Positions 45,295-55,616 of a stretch of 64,000 bases of DNA are shown piece after piece. The notes under the pieces were generated by a model. The model was not told the DNA's origin and did no database searches. It saw only the letters and a program-made list of their open reading frames with translations. The stretch is from Rossellomorea marisflavi. Its GTDB lineage: Bacteria; Bacillota; Bacilli; Bacillales; Bacillaceae_B. Location of the stretch: positions 514,758 to 578,757 of the forward strand of contig NZ_LGUE01000008.1 of assembly GCF_001274775.1 (NCBI RefSeq), in the 5' to 3' direction. The position numbers and the translations under genes are program-made. The first letter of the stretch is position 1. Each line of letters begins with the position of its first letter.

Positions 45295-46266
45295 TTAGAG
45301 GTTTATTTGCTCGGAAATGGTGTATACCGTGCTTTTGTAGTGGCCGGATTTGGTTAGGTGGGGGGTGGATTGGAGGAGGCGGTTTGCCAATGCAAGACAA
45401 TCGATAAGAAGGAACTCTCTACACTGTTGATTGGTTATTGTATCACTGAGTAGCAGGAAATAATCTCGTACAGCTGTGAAGTGGGCATCCTTAGATTTAA
45501 AATCACAATTAATACATCTCCAGAACTTATATATACGATCCATCGGTAAGAATGAACATTGGGGACATTTGACTCCAGGATGAATATCACTTCTCTTCAA
45601 ACCATACCGAAGTAAAATAGAGGTGTGATCCGATATATGGTTCTTAAGTGTTTGCTTAGAGATTTTCTTGATGATTCGATGAGGGAGTGGATGGGTTTCG
45701 TAATAATTCATTAGTGTCTGAAGGTTTGATACGAGGGTCTGTGGACGGATGATGAGGTTATCGTCTTCGTAGTTTTCAGAGGTTAATATTGTATATGGAT
45801 TACTCATAACAATGAAGCCGTGGATGGGTATCTCAGGGTATCCATTCTTTTTTAGCCAGCTCCTATATTGTGAAATTTGCTTCTGAAGTTGCAACATAGG
45901 GTCTGGAAAAGCCTTTTGTTCACCATTTTTGGTTTGGACTACTTGATTGAATTTCCCGTCAAACGTTAGGTGACCGGACATATTCTTCACTTCTACTATT
46001 GCGACAAAACAAGGCGAAATGATAAGAAGATCGAGTTGAAAAAAATGCGTACCATTAAAAAGTCGAACGTCATGTAAAACATAGTATTGGTCATTCGGTA
46101 AGAATGAAAGGTAGTATTCTAAAGATTTTTCCCCATTGTAACCCGACATGAACTTCCTAAGATCAGATTGAATGAGGGGGAGCTTTCCACTAGACTCTTT
46201 CACTCTTTCTGAAAGGGCTTGTAACTTTTGGATGGTTAAAGAGGGTTTTAGTTCTTTGACCTTCAT
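45295..46266 (-). CDS. NERD-domain (nuclease-related) protein
   Basis: 323 residues. The NERD domain (about 42-165) has NGEKSLEYYL, DLLIISPCFVAIVEVKNMSG (the D and E-x-K of a PD-(D/E)xK-like nuclease core) and a downstream QLQKQISQYRSWLKKNGY helix. Near residue 235 is a zinc ribbon with two CxxC pairs (KCPQC, RCINC). The domain is thought to act on DNA, but its role in the cell is unsettled. No partner gene is adjacent. It lies just upstream of a tRNA cluster and has more A+T than purA, which suggests insertion. Confidence 0.85.
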   Translation of the reverse strand: MKVKELKPSLTIQKLQALSERVKESSGKLPLIQSDLRKFMSGYNGEKSLEYYLSFLPNDQYYVLHDVRLFNGTHFFQLDLLIISPCFVAIVEVKNMSGHLTFDGKFNQVVQTKNGEQKAFPDPMLQLQKQISQYRSWLKKNGYPEIPIHGFIVMSNPYTILTSENYEDDNLIIRPQTLVSNLQTLMNYYETHPLPHRIIKKISKQTLKNHISDHTSILLRYGLKRSDIHPGVKCPQCSFLPMDRIYKFWRCINCDFKSKDAHFTAVRDYFLLLSDTITNQQCREFLLIDCLALANRLLQSTPHLTKSGHYKSTVYTISEQINL

Positions 46267-46360
46267 TGCATCACTCCTTTTTAATTATTCCTTGGACTAT
46301 TTTCGACTTATTACAGCAAAATCCTTCCTTTTTAATTATTCTTTTTTTGAGTGAAGAAAT

Positions 46361-46504
46361 TTACTTTCAACTCTGGCAAATTCACTTTCAACAATGGAAG
46401 ATTTACTTTCAACTTTCAAACAAATACTTTCAACTCTAAAATTCAACAGTTTTTTCAAATCAACTTTCCCGACTTACTTTCAACTTCCATTCCTTTCTTT
46501 CAAC
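46361..46504. repeat. 21-bp-phased ACTTTCAAC motif array
   Basis: ACTTTCAAC starts at 46363, 46384, 46405 and 46426, a period of exactly 21 bp. Further copies are at 46476 and, with one change, 46496. The 370-bp spacer (46267-46635) contains no convincing gene. A plus-strand reading frame through the array gives a FTFN-type heptad repeat but has no ribosome site. Confidence 0.65.
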
Positions 46505-46587
46505 ATGGTTCTCATATTAGCTACTCCACCCACATCGACCACCCCTGCCCAACCGCAACCACCGCTCCACACCAACACCAATCCACC

Positions 46588-46618
46588 AAAAAAAGACCCA
46601 ACCCCAAAGGGCCAGGTC
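46588..46618 (-). terminator. Terminator of purA
   Basis: Ten-pair stem with three G-U pairs read on the minus strand (46618-46595) followed by T7. Confidence 0.8.
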
Positions 46619-46635
46619 CATAAATCATACCAATC

Positions 46636-47928
46636 TTATCGTACACTCCACACGCTGCGAACCACGTTCGTCTGTGAACGATCCGGTCCGACAGAGAAGA
46701 TGGATAGCGGGATACCTGTGAGCTGTGATACGCGCTCGAGGTAGTGACGTGCGTTGTCTGGAAGCTCTGTGAGCGTTTTGCAGCCAGTGATGTCTTCGGT
46801 CCAGCCTGGAAGCTCTTCGTAGACAGGCTCGCACTCGGCAAGGATGTTGAGGTTTGCCGGGAATTCTTCCATGATTTCGCCTTTGTATTTGTACGCGACA
46901 CAAATTTTCAATGTTTCGATGCCGGTTAGGACGTCGATGGAGTTCAATGAAAGATCAGTCAATCCGCTGACACGGCGTGCGTGACGGACGACGACGCTGT
47001 CGAACCAGCCTACGCGGCGGGCGCGGCCAGTGGTTGTGCCGTATTCGCGGCCGACTTCACGGATTTGGTTACCGATTTCGTCTGTCAGTTCAGTCGGGAA
47101 CGGGCCATCTCCTACGCGGGTCGTGTATGCTTTTGATACACCGACAACGTGGTTGATCTTCGTCGGGCCGACACCTGAACCGATGGTCACGCCACCAGCT
47201 ACCGGGTTGGATGATGTAACGAACGGGTATGTACCCTGATCGATATCGAGCATGACACCTTGTGCTCCTTCGAATAGAACGCGGCGTCCGTTGTCGATGG
47301 CGTCGTTCAGAACGACAGATGTATCAACGACGTAATGCTTGATTTGTTGACCGTACTCATAGTACTCATCAAGAATATCTTCGATCTTGAATCCTTCTGT
47401 TTCGTAGAAGCGCTCAAGGAGACGGTTCTTTTCTTCAAGATTGCGTTCAAGTTTTTCTTCAAATGATTTGCGGTCAAGAAGGTCGGCGATACGGATTCCG
47501 ATACGTGCTGCTTTATCCATGTATGCAGGGCCGATTCCTTTTTTCGTTGTACCGATCTTATTGGCACCTTTACGCTCTTCTTCCACTTCGTCAAGCTTCA
47601 AGTGATATGGAAGGATGACGTGGGCGCGGTTGCTGATGCGCAGGCTGTCTGTTTTTACGTCACGGTCGTGAAGGTATTTCAATTCTTGTACGAGTGCCTT
47701 CGGATCCACGACCATACCGTTTCCGATGACAGAGATTTTTTCATTATAGAAGATTCCAGATGGGATCAAGTGTAATTTGTAAGTTTCGCCATCGAATTTG
47801 ATGGTGTGTCCGGCATTGTTTCCGCCTTGATATCGTGCGATTACTTCTGCATGTTCAGAAAGGAAATCAGTGATCTTTCCTTTTCCTTCGTCTCCCCATT
47901 GTGTTCCAACAACTACTACTGAAGACAT
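46636..47928 (-). CDS. purA: Adenylosuccinate synthetase
   Basis: 430 residues. [11 protein letters not shown] is the GTP P-loop with the catalytic Asp; GNNAGHTI contains the catalytic His; [12 protein letters not shown] lies in the substrate loop; the end is [10 protein letters not shown]. It makes adenylosuccinate from IMP, Asp and GTP. ATG 47928 has GGAGGTG at five bases; the frame remains open 15 codons upstream without a ribosome site. Its promoter carries PurR boxes. Confidence 0.97.
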   Translation of the reverse strand: MSSVVVVGTQWGDEGKGKITDFLSEHAEVIARYQGGNNAGHTIKFDGETYKLHLIPSGIFYNEKISVIGNGMVVDPKALVQELKYLHDRDVKTDSLRISNRAHVILPYHLKLDEVEEERKGANKIGTTKKGIGPAYMDKAARIGIRIADLLDRKSFEEKLERNLEEKNRLLERFYETEGFKIEDILDEYYEYGQQIKHYVVDTSVVLNDAIDNGRRVLFEGAQGVMLDIDQGTYPFVTSSNPVAGGVTIGSGVGPTKINHVVGVSKAYTTRVGDGPFPTELTDEIGNQIREVGREYGTTTGRARRVGWFDSVVVRHARRVSGLTDLSLNSIDVLTGIETLKICVAYKYKGEIMEEFPANLNILAECEPVYEELPGWTEDITGCKTLTELPDNARHYLERVSQLTGIPLSIFSVGPDRSQTNVVRSVWSVR

Positions 47929-47977
47929 GTGAGCACCTCCGACGGGAATCGTGATTCCCCTTTTTTCAAACAAGCTT

Positions 47978-48006
47978 ATTTTATCAATTCACTGGAAGAA
48001 AGTCAA
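47978..48006 (-). promoter_or_regulatory. purA promoter
   Basis: Minus strand TTGACT (48006-48001), 17-bp spacer, TAAAAT (47983-47978). A GGGAATC/GATTCCC hairpin lies in the leader at 47944-47959. Confidence 0.75.
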
Positions 48007-48008
48007 CG

Positions 48009-48056
48009 AAAACACGAACATTTATTATTGTACGCATCAAATACGTTCGTGAAAAT
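48009..48056. promoter_or_regulatory. PurR control site: two inverted PurBoxes
   Basis: CACGAACATT on the plus strand and CACGAACGTAT on the minus strand, with CGAAC cores at 48015-48019 and 48045-48049. They stand immediately upstream of the purA -35. Paired inverted PurBoxes with CGAAC cores are the known B. subtilis PurR site. Confidence 0.8.
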
Positions 48057-48140
48057 TGGTGAATCTTTTCTCCTCACCACACCGGAGCTATGGTAAAATT
48101 ATCTTATGTTTTGTCTATTACATAAAGGTGGAGTGGTCCT

Positions 48141-49868
48141 ATGATCAAACGATTTTTCTCGTATTACCGTCCCCATCGACGGCTTTTTTATATTGATTTC
48201 TTTTGTGCCGTACTCGTCGGAGTCCTGGAACTTGGATTCCCCATGGCCGTATCATGGTTTATTGATTCCCTCCTTCCTGAAGGGAATTGGAGCACAATCG
48301 TATCGGTTAGCATCGGCCTCTTGCTTCTTTATCTGATCAGCTCGTCCATGCAGTTCGTCGTGAACTACTGGGGGCATAAGCTCGGCATCAACATTGAGAC
48401 GGATATGAGGCGGGAGTTGTTCCATCACGTGCAGCGCCAGTCGTTCCGCTTCTTTGATAATACAAAGACCGGGCATATCATGAGCCGGGTGACCAATGAC
48501 CTCATGGATATCGGGGAACTTGCCCATCACGGACCCGAGGACTTGTTCATTGCCGTCATGACCTTCTTTGGCGCATTCTGGATCATGATGACGATCAATG
48601 TGAAGCTTGCACTCGTGGCAATCATCATCGTACCGTTCCTCATCTGGCTGATTTCGTACTCCAACATCAAGATGAACAAGGCGTGGACGAAGATGTACGG
48701 AAACATCGCAGACGTCAACAGTCGCGTGGAAGACAGCGTGTCGGGCTCCCGCGTCGTTCAATCATTCACGAACGAGTCTTATGAAATGGAGCGCTTCAAC
48801 AAGAACAACCTGTTCTTCCGCAAGTCGAAATTGAAGGCATACAAAGTGATGAGCGTGAATCTGTCCGGGATCTACATCACCACAAGGCTCATGACGCTGG
48901 TCATCCTCGTGTACGGGGCATGGCTCACGTTCAGCGGCGCCCTTTCTTACGGGGAGCTAGTCGCCTTTATTCTATACATCAACGTACTGTTCAAACCGAT
49001 CGACAAGATATCTGCCCTTCTGGAGCTCTATCCGAAGGGGATGGCAGGCTTCAAGCGCTTCACGGAGCTCATGGATCAGGAGCCGGATATCGAAGACCGT
49101 CCGAATGCGGTGGAAGTGGAAAGTCTCGAGGGACGCATCACCTTCCGCGATGTGACGTTCGGATATGAAGCGGAACGGCCGATTCTGAACGACCTCTCCT
49201 TCACGATCCAGCCGGGGCAGACTGTCGCATTCGTCGGACCATCCGGTGCAGGAAAAACGACGATCTGCTCCCTCATCCCGCGCTTCTATGATGTGCAGGA
49301 CGGGGCGATCACCATCGACAGCATCGATGTCCGCAACATGACGAAATCATCACTCCGGTCCCAGATCGGGATTGTGCAGCAGGATGTGTTCCTGTTCGCC
49401 GGTACGCTGCGTGAAAACATCGCCTACGGACGTCTGGGAGCGACACAGGAGGAGATCGAGGAGGCGGCAAGACGCGCTCATCTGACGGATCTCATCGCTT
49501 CCCTGCCTGACGGGTATGACACTGAGATCGGGGAGCGTGGACTCAAGCTCTCTGGCGGTCAGAAACAGCGCCTGTCCATCGCAAGGATGTTCCTCAAGAA
49601 TCCTCGCATCCTCATCCTTGATGAAGCGACGTCGGCCCTTGATACGGAGACAGAAGCAATCATCCAGGATGCCTTGAACGACCTGGCGAAGGACCGCACG
49701 ACCCTGGTCATCGCCCACAGGCTCGCCACGATCCGGAAAGCCGACCGTATCCTCGTCGTCACAGAAGACGGCATTGCAGAAGACGGGACCCATGAAGAGC
49801 TCCTCTCGGACGCAGGAGGAATCTTTACGAGGCTGCATTCCCATCAGAATGCGACGATCGGTTCATAA
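48141..49868 (+). CDS. ABC exporter, fused permease and ATPase
   Basis: 575 residues. Six membrane helices (about 1-310) include the coupling segment TKTGHIMSRVTNDLMDIGEL. The nucleotide domain follows, with Walker A GPSGAGKTT (about 366-374), Q-loop IVQQDVFLFAGT, signature LSGGQKQR and Walker B ILILDEATSALD, then an H-loop AHRLATI. It is a half-transporter that probably works as a homodimer in lipid or drug export. GGTGGAG precedes the ATG. It runs opposite to its core-gene neighbours. Confidence 0.92.
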   Translation: MIKRFFSYYRPHRRLFYIDFFCAVLVGVLELGFPMAVSWFIDSLLPEGNWSTIVSVSIGLLLLYLISSSMQFVVNYWGHKLGINIETDMRRELFHHVQRQSFRFFDNTKTGHIMSRVTNDLMDIGELAHHGPEDLFIAVMTFFGAFWIMMTINVKLALVAIIIVPFLIWLISYSNIKMNKAWTKMYGNIADVNSRVEDSVSGSRVVQSFTNESYEMERFNKNNLFFRKSKLKAYKVMSVNLSGIYITTRLMTLVILVYGAWLTFSGALSYGELVAFILYINVLFKPIDKISALLELYPKGMAGFKRFTELMDQEPDIEDRPNAVEVESLEGRITFRDVTFGYEAERPILNDLSFTIQPGQTVAFVGPSGAGKTTICSLIPRFYDVQDGAITIDSIDVRNMTKSSLRSQIGIVQQDVFLFAGTLRENIAYGRLGATQEEIEEAARRAHLTDLIASLPDGYDTEIGERGLKLSGGQKQRLSIARMFLKNPRILILDEATSALDTETEAIIQDALNDLAKDRTTLVIAHRLATIRKADRILVVTEDGIAEDGTHEELLSDAGGIFTRLHSHQNATIGS

Positions 49869-49878
49869 ATGAAAGTAG

Positions 49879-49912
49879 AAAGGAGGAAGCCGTGTGTGGC
49901 TTCCTCCTTTTT
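49879..49912 (+). terminator. Terminator after the ABC exporter
   Basis: Perfect 13-bp stem (49879-49891 with 49898-49910), six-base loop, T5. Confidence 0.85.
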
Positions 49913-49978
49913 GTCGTTTGATAGTTGGTTGGTAGCGATTTAGTCGGGGCGGATATGGATGGATGGTTGGTTGGTGTC

Positions 49979-50310
49979 TATTTGCGACTTTTTCCTGTTA
50001 CGAGTGAAAGGTATGGGATACTTGGAAAACAGGGTGATTTATCAGCGAGATACTGGATGTGATTTTCCAGTTGTACCTCCACCGACAAATTCCGACTTAT
50101 TTCGCAGGCTATTTTAGAGAATTTTGACCCTATTGAGGACGCCCAGGGCCGAGAATAGTGGATTTACTTGCGACTTTCAAAAAAGTATTTGCGACTTTTT
50201 GAATTTTATTTGTGAAACCAAACATTTAATTTGCGAACGGCAATTCTGCTCGAATGTTCATTTGCGAGTGAGGCACGGTACATACGAATGGCCTTCCTTA
50301 TTTGCGAATC
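49979..50310. repeat. TTTGCGAC-type motif array, partly 21-bp phased
   Basis: TTGCGA or TTGTGA cores start at 50168, 50189, 50210 and 50231, exactly 21 bp apart, and again at 50262 and 50302; related motifs lie at 49980 and 50082-50107. The 580-bp spacer between the exporter and dnaB otherwise shows no gene. A reading frame through the array (with ICDF-type heptads) lacks a ribosome site. Confidence 0.65.
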
Positions 50311-50491
50311 CCTCCGCCATGCTCCCATTCAAACCAACTGCTCCAATCTCTACCTGAACCTTCTCTAAACACTCAAATCCCATATCAAAAGCGAACCTCT
50401 TGCCATGCCACAAACGCACACTCTGACCCTCTGCTTAGCATCTACTCTTACGATATCCACTTTCCCTCCGTAAACAGCACGCCCTACACTC

Positions 50492-50522
50492 AAAAAAAGA
50501 GACCCGGCCAAAACCGGATCTC
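50492..50522 (-). terminator. Terminator of dnaB
   Basis: Nine-pair stem GAGATCCGG/CCGGGTCTC on the minus strand followed by T7. Confidence 0.85.
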
Positions 50523-50527
50523 TCCCT

Positions 50528-51880
50528 CTAAGCAGGAGCATCATCAAATCGACGCTCCAGATTCACGAACTTATTGTATTCTTTCACGAACGCCAGTGAG
50601 ACGGCGCCAACGGGACCGTTACGCTGTTTGGCGATGATGATTTCGATGATGTTCTTGTTCTCTGATTCTTTGTCGTAGTAGTCTTCTCGGTACAGGAAGG
50701 CGACGATGTCGGCATCCTGCTCGATGCTTCCGGATTCACGGATGTCGGACATCATCGGGCGCTTGTCCTGACGCTGCTCGACTCCACGGGAGAGCTGGGA
50801 GAGGGCGATGACGGGTACTTGGAGCTCACGGGCGAGCCCTTTGAGGGCACGGGAGATTTCCGATACCTCTTGCTGACGGTTTTCGCCGGCGCGGCCGCTA
50901 CCTTGGATGAGCTGGAGGTAGTCGATCATGATCATACCGAGTCCCTGGTCCTGAGCGAGGCGGCGGCACTTGGAACGGATTTCCCCAACTTTGATACCAG
51001 GTGTATCATCGATGAAGATACCGGCGTTGGAGAGGCTTCCCATGGCCATGGTGAGCTTCCGCCAGTCCTCGTCACTCAGGTCACCCGTACGGAGGTTCTG
51101 GGCGTTGATGTTCCCCTCTGCACAGAGCATACGCATGACGAGCTGTTCTGCTCCCATCTCGAGACTGAAGATCGCGACATTTTCCCGTGCCTTGACGGCG
51201 ACGTTCTGGGCGATATTCAGGGCGAAGGCGGTCTTACCCATGGAAGGACGGGCTCCTACGATGATGAGATCATTCCGCTGGAATCCGGCGGTCATGTGAT
51301 CAAGATCGGCGAAGCCTGTCGGGATTCCCGTGACGTCCCCTTTTCGGTTCGTCAGGATCTCGATGTTGTCGTATGTTCGGACAAGGACGTCCTTGATGTT
51401 GTGGAAGGCTCCGGCGTTTTTCCGCTGGGCGACTTCCATGATGTTTTTCTCGGCTTCTCCCAAAAGGGCGTCGACTTCATCTTCGCGGGCATAGCCGTCT
51501 GAAGCGATGTCGGTGGCGGTGCGGATCAGTCTGCGGAGAAGCGACTTCTCTTCGACGATCTTGGCATAGTATTCGATGTTGGCTGCCGTCGGGACGGAGC
51601 CGGCCAGTTCACTCAGATAGGCTACTCCGCCCACATCTTCGAGTTCCTTGGCGGCAGCTAGTTCTTCCGTGACCGTGATCAGATCGACGGCTTTCCCTCC
51701 GTCACCGAGCTTCAGCATCACATTGTAGATCTTTTGGTGGGAATGACGATAGAAGTCCTCCGGTATGAGGATCTCCGATGTCGTCGTCAGAGCACTTGGC
51801 TCCAGGAATACCGCACCCAGTACGGCCTGTTCGGCTTCGATGTTCTGAGGCGGGATCCGGTCCTGAAACATTTCGTTCAT
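50528..51880 (-). CDS. dnaB: Replicative DNA helicase (DnaB; DnaC in B. subtilis)
   Basis: 450 residues. N-terminal DnaB domain (PPQNIEAEQAVLGAVFLEPSAL) and RecA-like C-terminal domain with Walker A GARPSMGKTA, Walker B LGMIMIDYLQLI and the arginine-finger region RQQEVSEISRALKGLA. It unwinds DNA at the fork as a hexamer. ATG 51880 has AGGAGG; the 13 upstream codons do not fit the family. It sits between rplI and purA as expected. Confidence 0.97.
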   Translation of the reverse strand: MNEMFQDRIPPQNIEAEQAVLGAVFLEPSALTTTSEILIPEDFYRHSHQKIYNVMLKLGDGGKAVDLITVTEELAAAKELEDVGGVAYLSELAGSVPTAANIEYYAKIVEEKSLLRRLIRTATDIASDGYAREDEVDALLGEAEKNIMEVAQRKNAGAFHNIKDVLVRTYDNIEILTNRKGDVTGIPTGFADLDHMTAGFQRNDLIIVGARPSMGKTAFALNIAQNVAVKARENVAIFSLEMGAEQLVMRMLCAEGNINAQNLRTGDLSDEDWRKLTMAMGSLSNAGIFIDDTPGIKVGEIRSKCRRLAQDQGLGMIMIDYLQLIQGSGRAGENRQQEVSEISRALKGLARELQVPVIALSQLSRGVEQRQDKRPMMSDIRESGSIEQDADIVAFLYREDYYDKESENKNIIEIIIAKQRNGPVGAVSLAFVKEYNKFVNLERRFDDAPA

Positions 51881-51954
51881 TGTATATGACCTCCTGCACG
51901 AGGAATTCTTGGTTTCCACTATAGGCTGATGTTTGAGGCATGTATCGTTTACGG

Positions 51955-51986
51955 AAAAAAAGTGACCTGGACCGAATCCAAATCAC
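51955..51986 (-). terminator. Terminator between rplI and dnaB
   Basis: Ten-pair stem with two G-U pairs on the minus strand (51986-51962) followed by T7. Confidence 0.8.
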
Positions 51987-52045
51987 CTTTTTTCAATCTA
52001 GTACTATTTTAACATGTTTTCGTTGGAAATGAAGATGTCAATCTC

Positions 52046-52492
52046 TTACTCTTCTGTGACGTGGACCTTGAGGGTAGCTGACACATCAGTATGGAGCTTG
52101 ACCGGTACGTTCGTGAATCCAAGGGCGCGGATCGCATCGTTCATCTCGATTTTGCGCTTGTCGACTTTGATGTCATGCTGTTTTTTAAGGGCATCGGCAA
52201 TCTGCTTGCTCGTGATGGAACCGAACAGGCGGCCACCTTCACCGGATTTCGCTTTCAGTTCGACCTGAAGCTCTTCCATGGCTGCTTTCAGCTTTTTCGC
52301 TTCGTCGAGTTCTTCCTGTGCGATTTGCTTTTCTTTGTTCTTTTGACCTTCAAGCTGGCTGATGTTGGCGTTGCTTGCTTCTACCGCCAGGCCTTTTTTG
52401 AGAAGGAAGTTATGTGCGTAGCCATCTGCCACGTTTTTCACTTCTCCTTTTTTACCTTTACCTTTTACATCTTTTAAGAAAATGACTTTCAT
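52046..52492 (-). CDS. rplI: 50S ribosomal protein L9
   Basis: 148 residues. N-terminal L9 domain [30 protein letters not shown], then the long linker helix and a C-terminal domain with [16 protein letters not shown]. Its ATG overlaps the gdpP stop by four bases, so translation is coupled. Confidence 0.98.
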   Translation of the reverse strand: MKVIFLKDVKGKGKKGEVKNVADGYAHNFLLKKGLAVEASNANISQLEGQKNKEKQIAQEELDEAKKLKAAMEELQVELKAKSGEGGRLFGSITSKQIADALKKQHDIKVDKRKIEMNDAIRALGFTNVPVKLHTDVSATLKVHVTEE

Positions 52493-54462
52493 AGTTCTCT
52501 TCTCCCTTCGAAATAATCATCTAGTGCTTCTTTCAGAAGTTTTTCGGCTTCTTGGACCGTTTTATGTTTCAGCTGGGTGGCGGCGTTGCTCAAGTGGCCT
52601 CCGCCTTCAAGATTCTCCATGATGATCTGGACGTTTACATCACCAAGGGATCTGGCACTGATGCCCACCGTCTCCTCATCCCGCTTCGAGATGACGAAGG
52701 AGGCGATGACACCGTCCATGGTCAGAAGCGTGTCGGCTGCCTGGGCGATGAGGACGGGGTCGGAAACGACCTCGTCCGGCGCATGGGCTATGGCGACACC
52801 GTCCCGGTAGAACTCCACGGTTTCAATGAGGCGGGCCCGTTTGATATATGTGGCCACGTCCTCCTTGAGGAACTTCTGGACAAGGACCGTATCGGCTCCC
52901 TGCGCCCGCAAATACGAGGCAGCATCGAACGTCCGGGATCCTGTCCGGAGGGTGAAGCTTTTCGTATCGACTATGATACCTGCGAGAAGCGATGTCGCTT
53001 CCAGCATGGAGATCTTCTCGTGCTTCGGCTGATACTCCAGGAGCTCTGTGACAAGCTCTGCCGTCGAGGAGGCATATGGCTCCATATACACAAGGAGAGG
53101 GTTCTGTATGAAGTCCTCGCCACGTCTGTGATGGTCGATGACGACAACCTTGTCCACCTTGTTCAGGAGGCGTTCCTCGATGACAAGGGAAGGCTTATGC
53201 GTATCGACGACGACGAGCAGCGTATCATCCGTCGCCATCTCGAGTGCTTCCTCAGGCGTGATGAAACGGCTGTGAAGATCGGTGTTGCCTTTGATTTCCT
53301 TCATGAGGCGCTTGACGCTGTTGTCGATTTCGTTGAAATTCAGCACCACATACCCGTCACGCTGGTTCATTTGGGCCACTTTGCGGATTCCGATGGCCGC
53401 TCCGATCGCATCCATATCGGGATGTTTATGCCCCATGATGATGACCTTGTCGCTTTCCACCATGATTTCCTTCAGGGCATGGGAGATGACGCGGGCACGG
53501 ACACGGGTCCGTTTTTCCATCGGGTTCGTTTTCCCGCCGTAGAACTTGACCTTCCCGTTCGTCTGCTTGATGGCGACCTGGTCTCCTCCGCGGCCGAGGG
53601 CAAGATCAAGGCTCGACTGGGCGAGGGTACCGAGTTCCGGCAGGGATGATACGCCGGTCCCTACCCCGATGCTCAAGGTGAGGGGGACGTTATGCTTGGA
53701 TGTGGAATCGCGGACATCATCGAGGATCCCGAATTTTTCTTTCTCAAGAATCTGAAGGACTTTATCGTTGATGACGGCGATGAACCGCTCGGACGATGTT
53801 CTCTTAAGGAAGACACCGTATTCCTGGGCCCACTTGTTGAGGTTGGATGTCACCAGGCTGTTGAGGCTACTCCGGGTCTGGTCATCCATCCCCTGGGTGA
53901 GCTCATCATAGTTATCCAGATAGATGATGGCGATATTTGTTCGTTCTTCATGATACTGCTTCTCGATCTCCTTCTGTTCTGTCACATCGAAGAAATACAG
54001 CAGTCGTTCTTTCAGTTTTAATACAACATGATATTTCCGTTCATTGATCGTCACGATTTCCGAGTCTACCTCTTGCTTGATCAAGGGGACAAGTGAGTCC
54101 GCCACATCATAAAGGGATCTTCCGACGACGGTATCCTCGTTGAAACAAGAAGCGAGGAATGGATTGGTCCATTCTATGTAGTACTCGTCATTGATCAGCA
54201 TGATCCCGATCGGCATCTCCATGAGCGCTTCTTCACCGACGCGTTTGACCCTGTAGGAGAGGGTGGAGATGTACTCTTCCGTCTCATCATGTGACCTTCC
54301 TTCGAAATAGAAGGCAAGGAAGAAGACAAGTCCGAACACGAGGAGCCCCGCAAGCGCAAGGATCCAATTATAAAACACGATTGCTACCAGTAAGAGAAGC
54401 GTTAATGCAGCAAGACCGTACAGTGGGTAGCGGATCATTCGCTTATTGAAATAAGAAGGCAT
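52489..54462 (-). CDS. gdpP: Cyclic-di-AMP phosphodiesterase GdpP
   Basis: 657 residues. Two membrane helices (about 12-52), a PAS domain (about 85-155), a degenerate GGDEF domain (about 175-305) and a DHH-DHHA1 phosphodiesterase. Metal motifs are [21 protein letters not shown] and VVIDHHRRG. It hydrolyses c-di-AMP and so affects potassium, wall stress and beta-lactam tolerance. It lies between yybS and rplI. Confidence 0.97.
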   Translation of the reverse strand: MPSYFNKRMIRYPLYGLAALTLLLLVAIVFYNWILALAGLLVFGLVFFLAFYFEGRSHDETEEYISTLSYRVKRVGEEALMEMPIGIMLINDEYYIEWTNPFLASCFNEDTVVGRSLYDVADSLVPLIKQEVDSEIVTINERKYHVVLKLKERLLYFFDVTEQKEIEKQYHEERTNIAIIYLDNYDELTQGMDDQTRSSLNSLVTSNLNKWAQEYGVFLKRTSSERFIAVINDKVLQILEKEKFGILDDVRDSTSKHNVPLTLSIGVGTGVSSLPELGTLAQSSLDLALGRGGDQVAIKQTNGKVKFYGGKTNPMEKRTRVRARVISHALKEIMVESDKVIIMGHKHPDMDAIGAAIGIRKVAQMNQRDGYVVLNFNEIDNSVKRLMKEIKGNTDLHSRFITPEEALEMATDDTLLVVVDTHKPSLVIEERLLNKVDKVVVIDHHRRGEDFIQNPLLVYMEPYASSTAELVTELLEYQPKHEKISMLEATSLLAGIIVDTKSFTLRTGSRTFDAASYLRAQGADTVLVQKFLKEDVATYIKRARLIETVEFYRDGVAIAHAPDEVVSDPVLIAQAADTLLTMDGVIASFVISKRDEETVGISARSLGDVNVQIIMENLEGGGHLSNAATQLKHKTVQEAEKLLKEALDDYFEGRREL

Positions 54463-54489
54463 ACTGTCAGCTCCTGCAACAAATTTTTT

Positions 54490-55425
54490 CTATGACTTAT
54501 TCTTTAAGCGTTCTCTGAGATCGAATCCTAAGTCAATTATACCTAAAATCCGGACGAGAGAAAGGAGTGGGATTGAAATAATGGTCACTACTACCATTAA
54601 ACCTTTCGACCAATTTTTCATGTGGCCGAAGAAATAGAGGAACGAAAGCCCTTGAATGGTGAACAGCATCCCAAGGATGATCTGTACATTGATGATGGCG
54701 CTGAATGTAAACGATCCGCTCTCGGGCTGAATGACCAATGATAGCACAAACAATATGATGTAGTACCACAGGATGCTCTTTGGGAACTTCCAGTCCCGGA
54801 ACCGGAGGAACGATGGGACATTCCTTCCGAGGCGCTTCATGATCGGGAAGCTGATCGCCAGGATGAGGAACGTGTATAGTGCAGCCCCGATCGCAAATGA
54901 GGCCGGCGTGGTCACGTTCATCAATTTAAGCAAATTATCCATCTGCTCAAGCTTTTTGTCATCAGGCTGGATGAAACCAAGATCGGTCATCGCTGCATAA
55001 TTCCGATGCACCACAGTCTTCGCCATGTCCAGGCTCTCCTTGATGACATCCATCCCAAGCAGTTTAATGGAGATTACATAAGCGACTACGGCATTGATGG
55101 TGGTCACCAAGGTTCCGAGCAAAAGGATGTGGGTTTTCTGTATATCCGATTTTATCGCCCAGCCGATGGCCGTCCCGAGGGAAGCGCCCAATACACCGAA
55201 GCCCAATCCGGGGAAACCGCCGAACAAGAACGAGATCCCAATGCCTACGAACAACATCACCATCGCATCACGATGGGCGAATTTTTGACTGTAGAGCATG
55301 AACGGTAGCGGCAGGAAAAGCACGCCTACTACGGATATAACAGGTGTATATAGCGTAAACAATAGAAACACAGTAAAGATGGCCACCGAGATGGCGCCTT
55401 CTGTGATGATGCGGGCATTTTTCAC
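54490..55425 (-). CDS. yybS: DUF2232 membrane protein (YybS)
   Basis: 311 residues with eight or so helices. It opens with KNARIITEGAISVAIFTVFLLFTLYTP and shows FGGFPGLGFGVLGASLGTAIGW, typical of DUF2232. Its function is unknown, possibly a substrate-binding component-like fold. The start is GTG 55425 with AGGAGAG seven bases upstream; the 22 in-frame codons before it lack a site. The gene order yybS-gdpP-rplI-dnaB is conserved. Confidence 0.93.
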   Translation of the reverse strand: MKNARIITEGAISVAIFTVFLLFTLYTPVISVVGVLFLPLPFMLYSQKFAHRDAMVMLFVGIGISFLFGGFPGLGFGVLGASLGTAIGWAIKSDIQKTHILLLGTLVTTINAVVAYVISIKLLGMDVIKESLDMAKTVVHRNYAAMTDLGFIQPDDKKLEQMDNLLKLMNVTTPASFAIGAALYTFLILAISFPIMKRLGRNVPSFLRFRDWKFPKSILWYYIILFVLSLVIQPESGSFTFSAIINVQIILGMLFTIQGLSFLYFFGHMKNWSKGLMVVVTIISIPLLSLVRILGIIDLGFDLRERLKNKS

Positions 55426-55566
55426 TTCATTACTCTCCTCGCGAAATACATACAATAGTATCATCATATCAATTTTGGAAGGGAATTTCATCTTATGGAC
55501 TCTTCAGTCATTTCCCCTCTAAATAGGATGCGTATAAACCCGGGCTTTGAAACGTTTTAAGATCAC

Positions 55567-55610
55567 AAATAAAACGGCCGGACCATGGGAGCATCCCCGT
55601 GTCCGGCCGT
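55567..55610 (-). terminator. Terminator of the chemoreceptor gene
   Basis: Perfect 10-bp arms ACGGCCGGAC/GTCCGGCCGT around a partly paired loop, then TTTTATTT on the minus strand. Confidence 0.85.
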
Positions 55611-55616
55611 CATCGT

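Noticed and set aside
46361..46504. CRISPR array
   Set aside because: Repeat core is only 9 bp with 12-bp gaps, and there are no cas genes.
46351..46623. 90-codon frame with FTFN heptads, as a possible repeat protein
   Set aside because: GTG start without a ribosome site, the repeats cover only the first third, and the rest overlaps the purA terminator.
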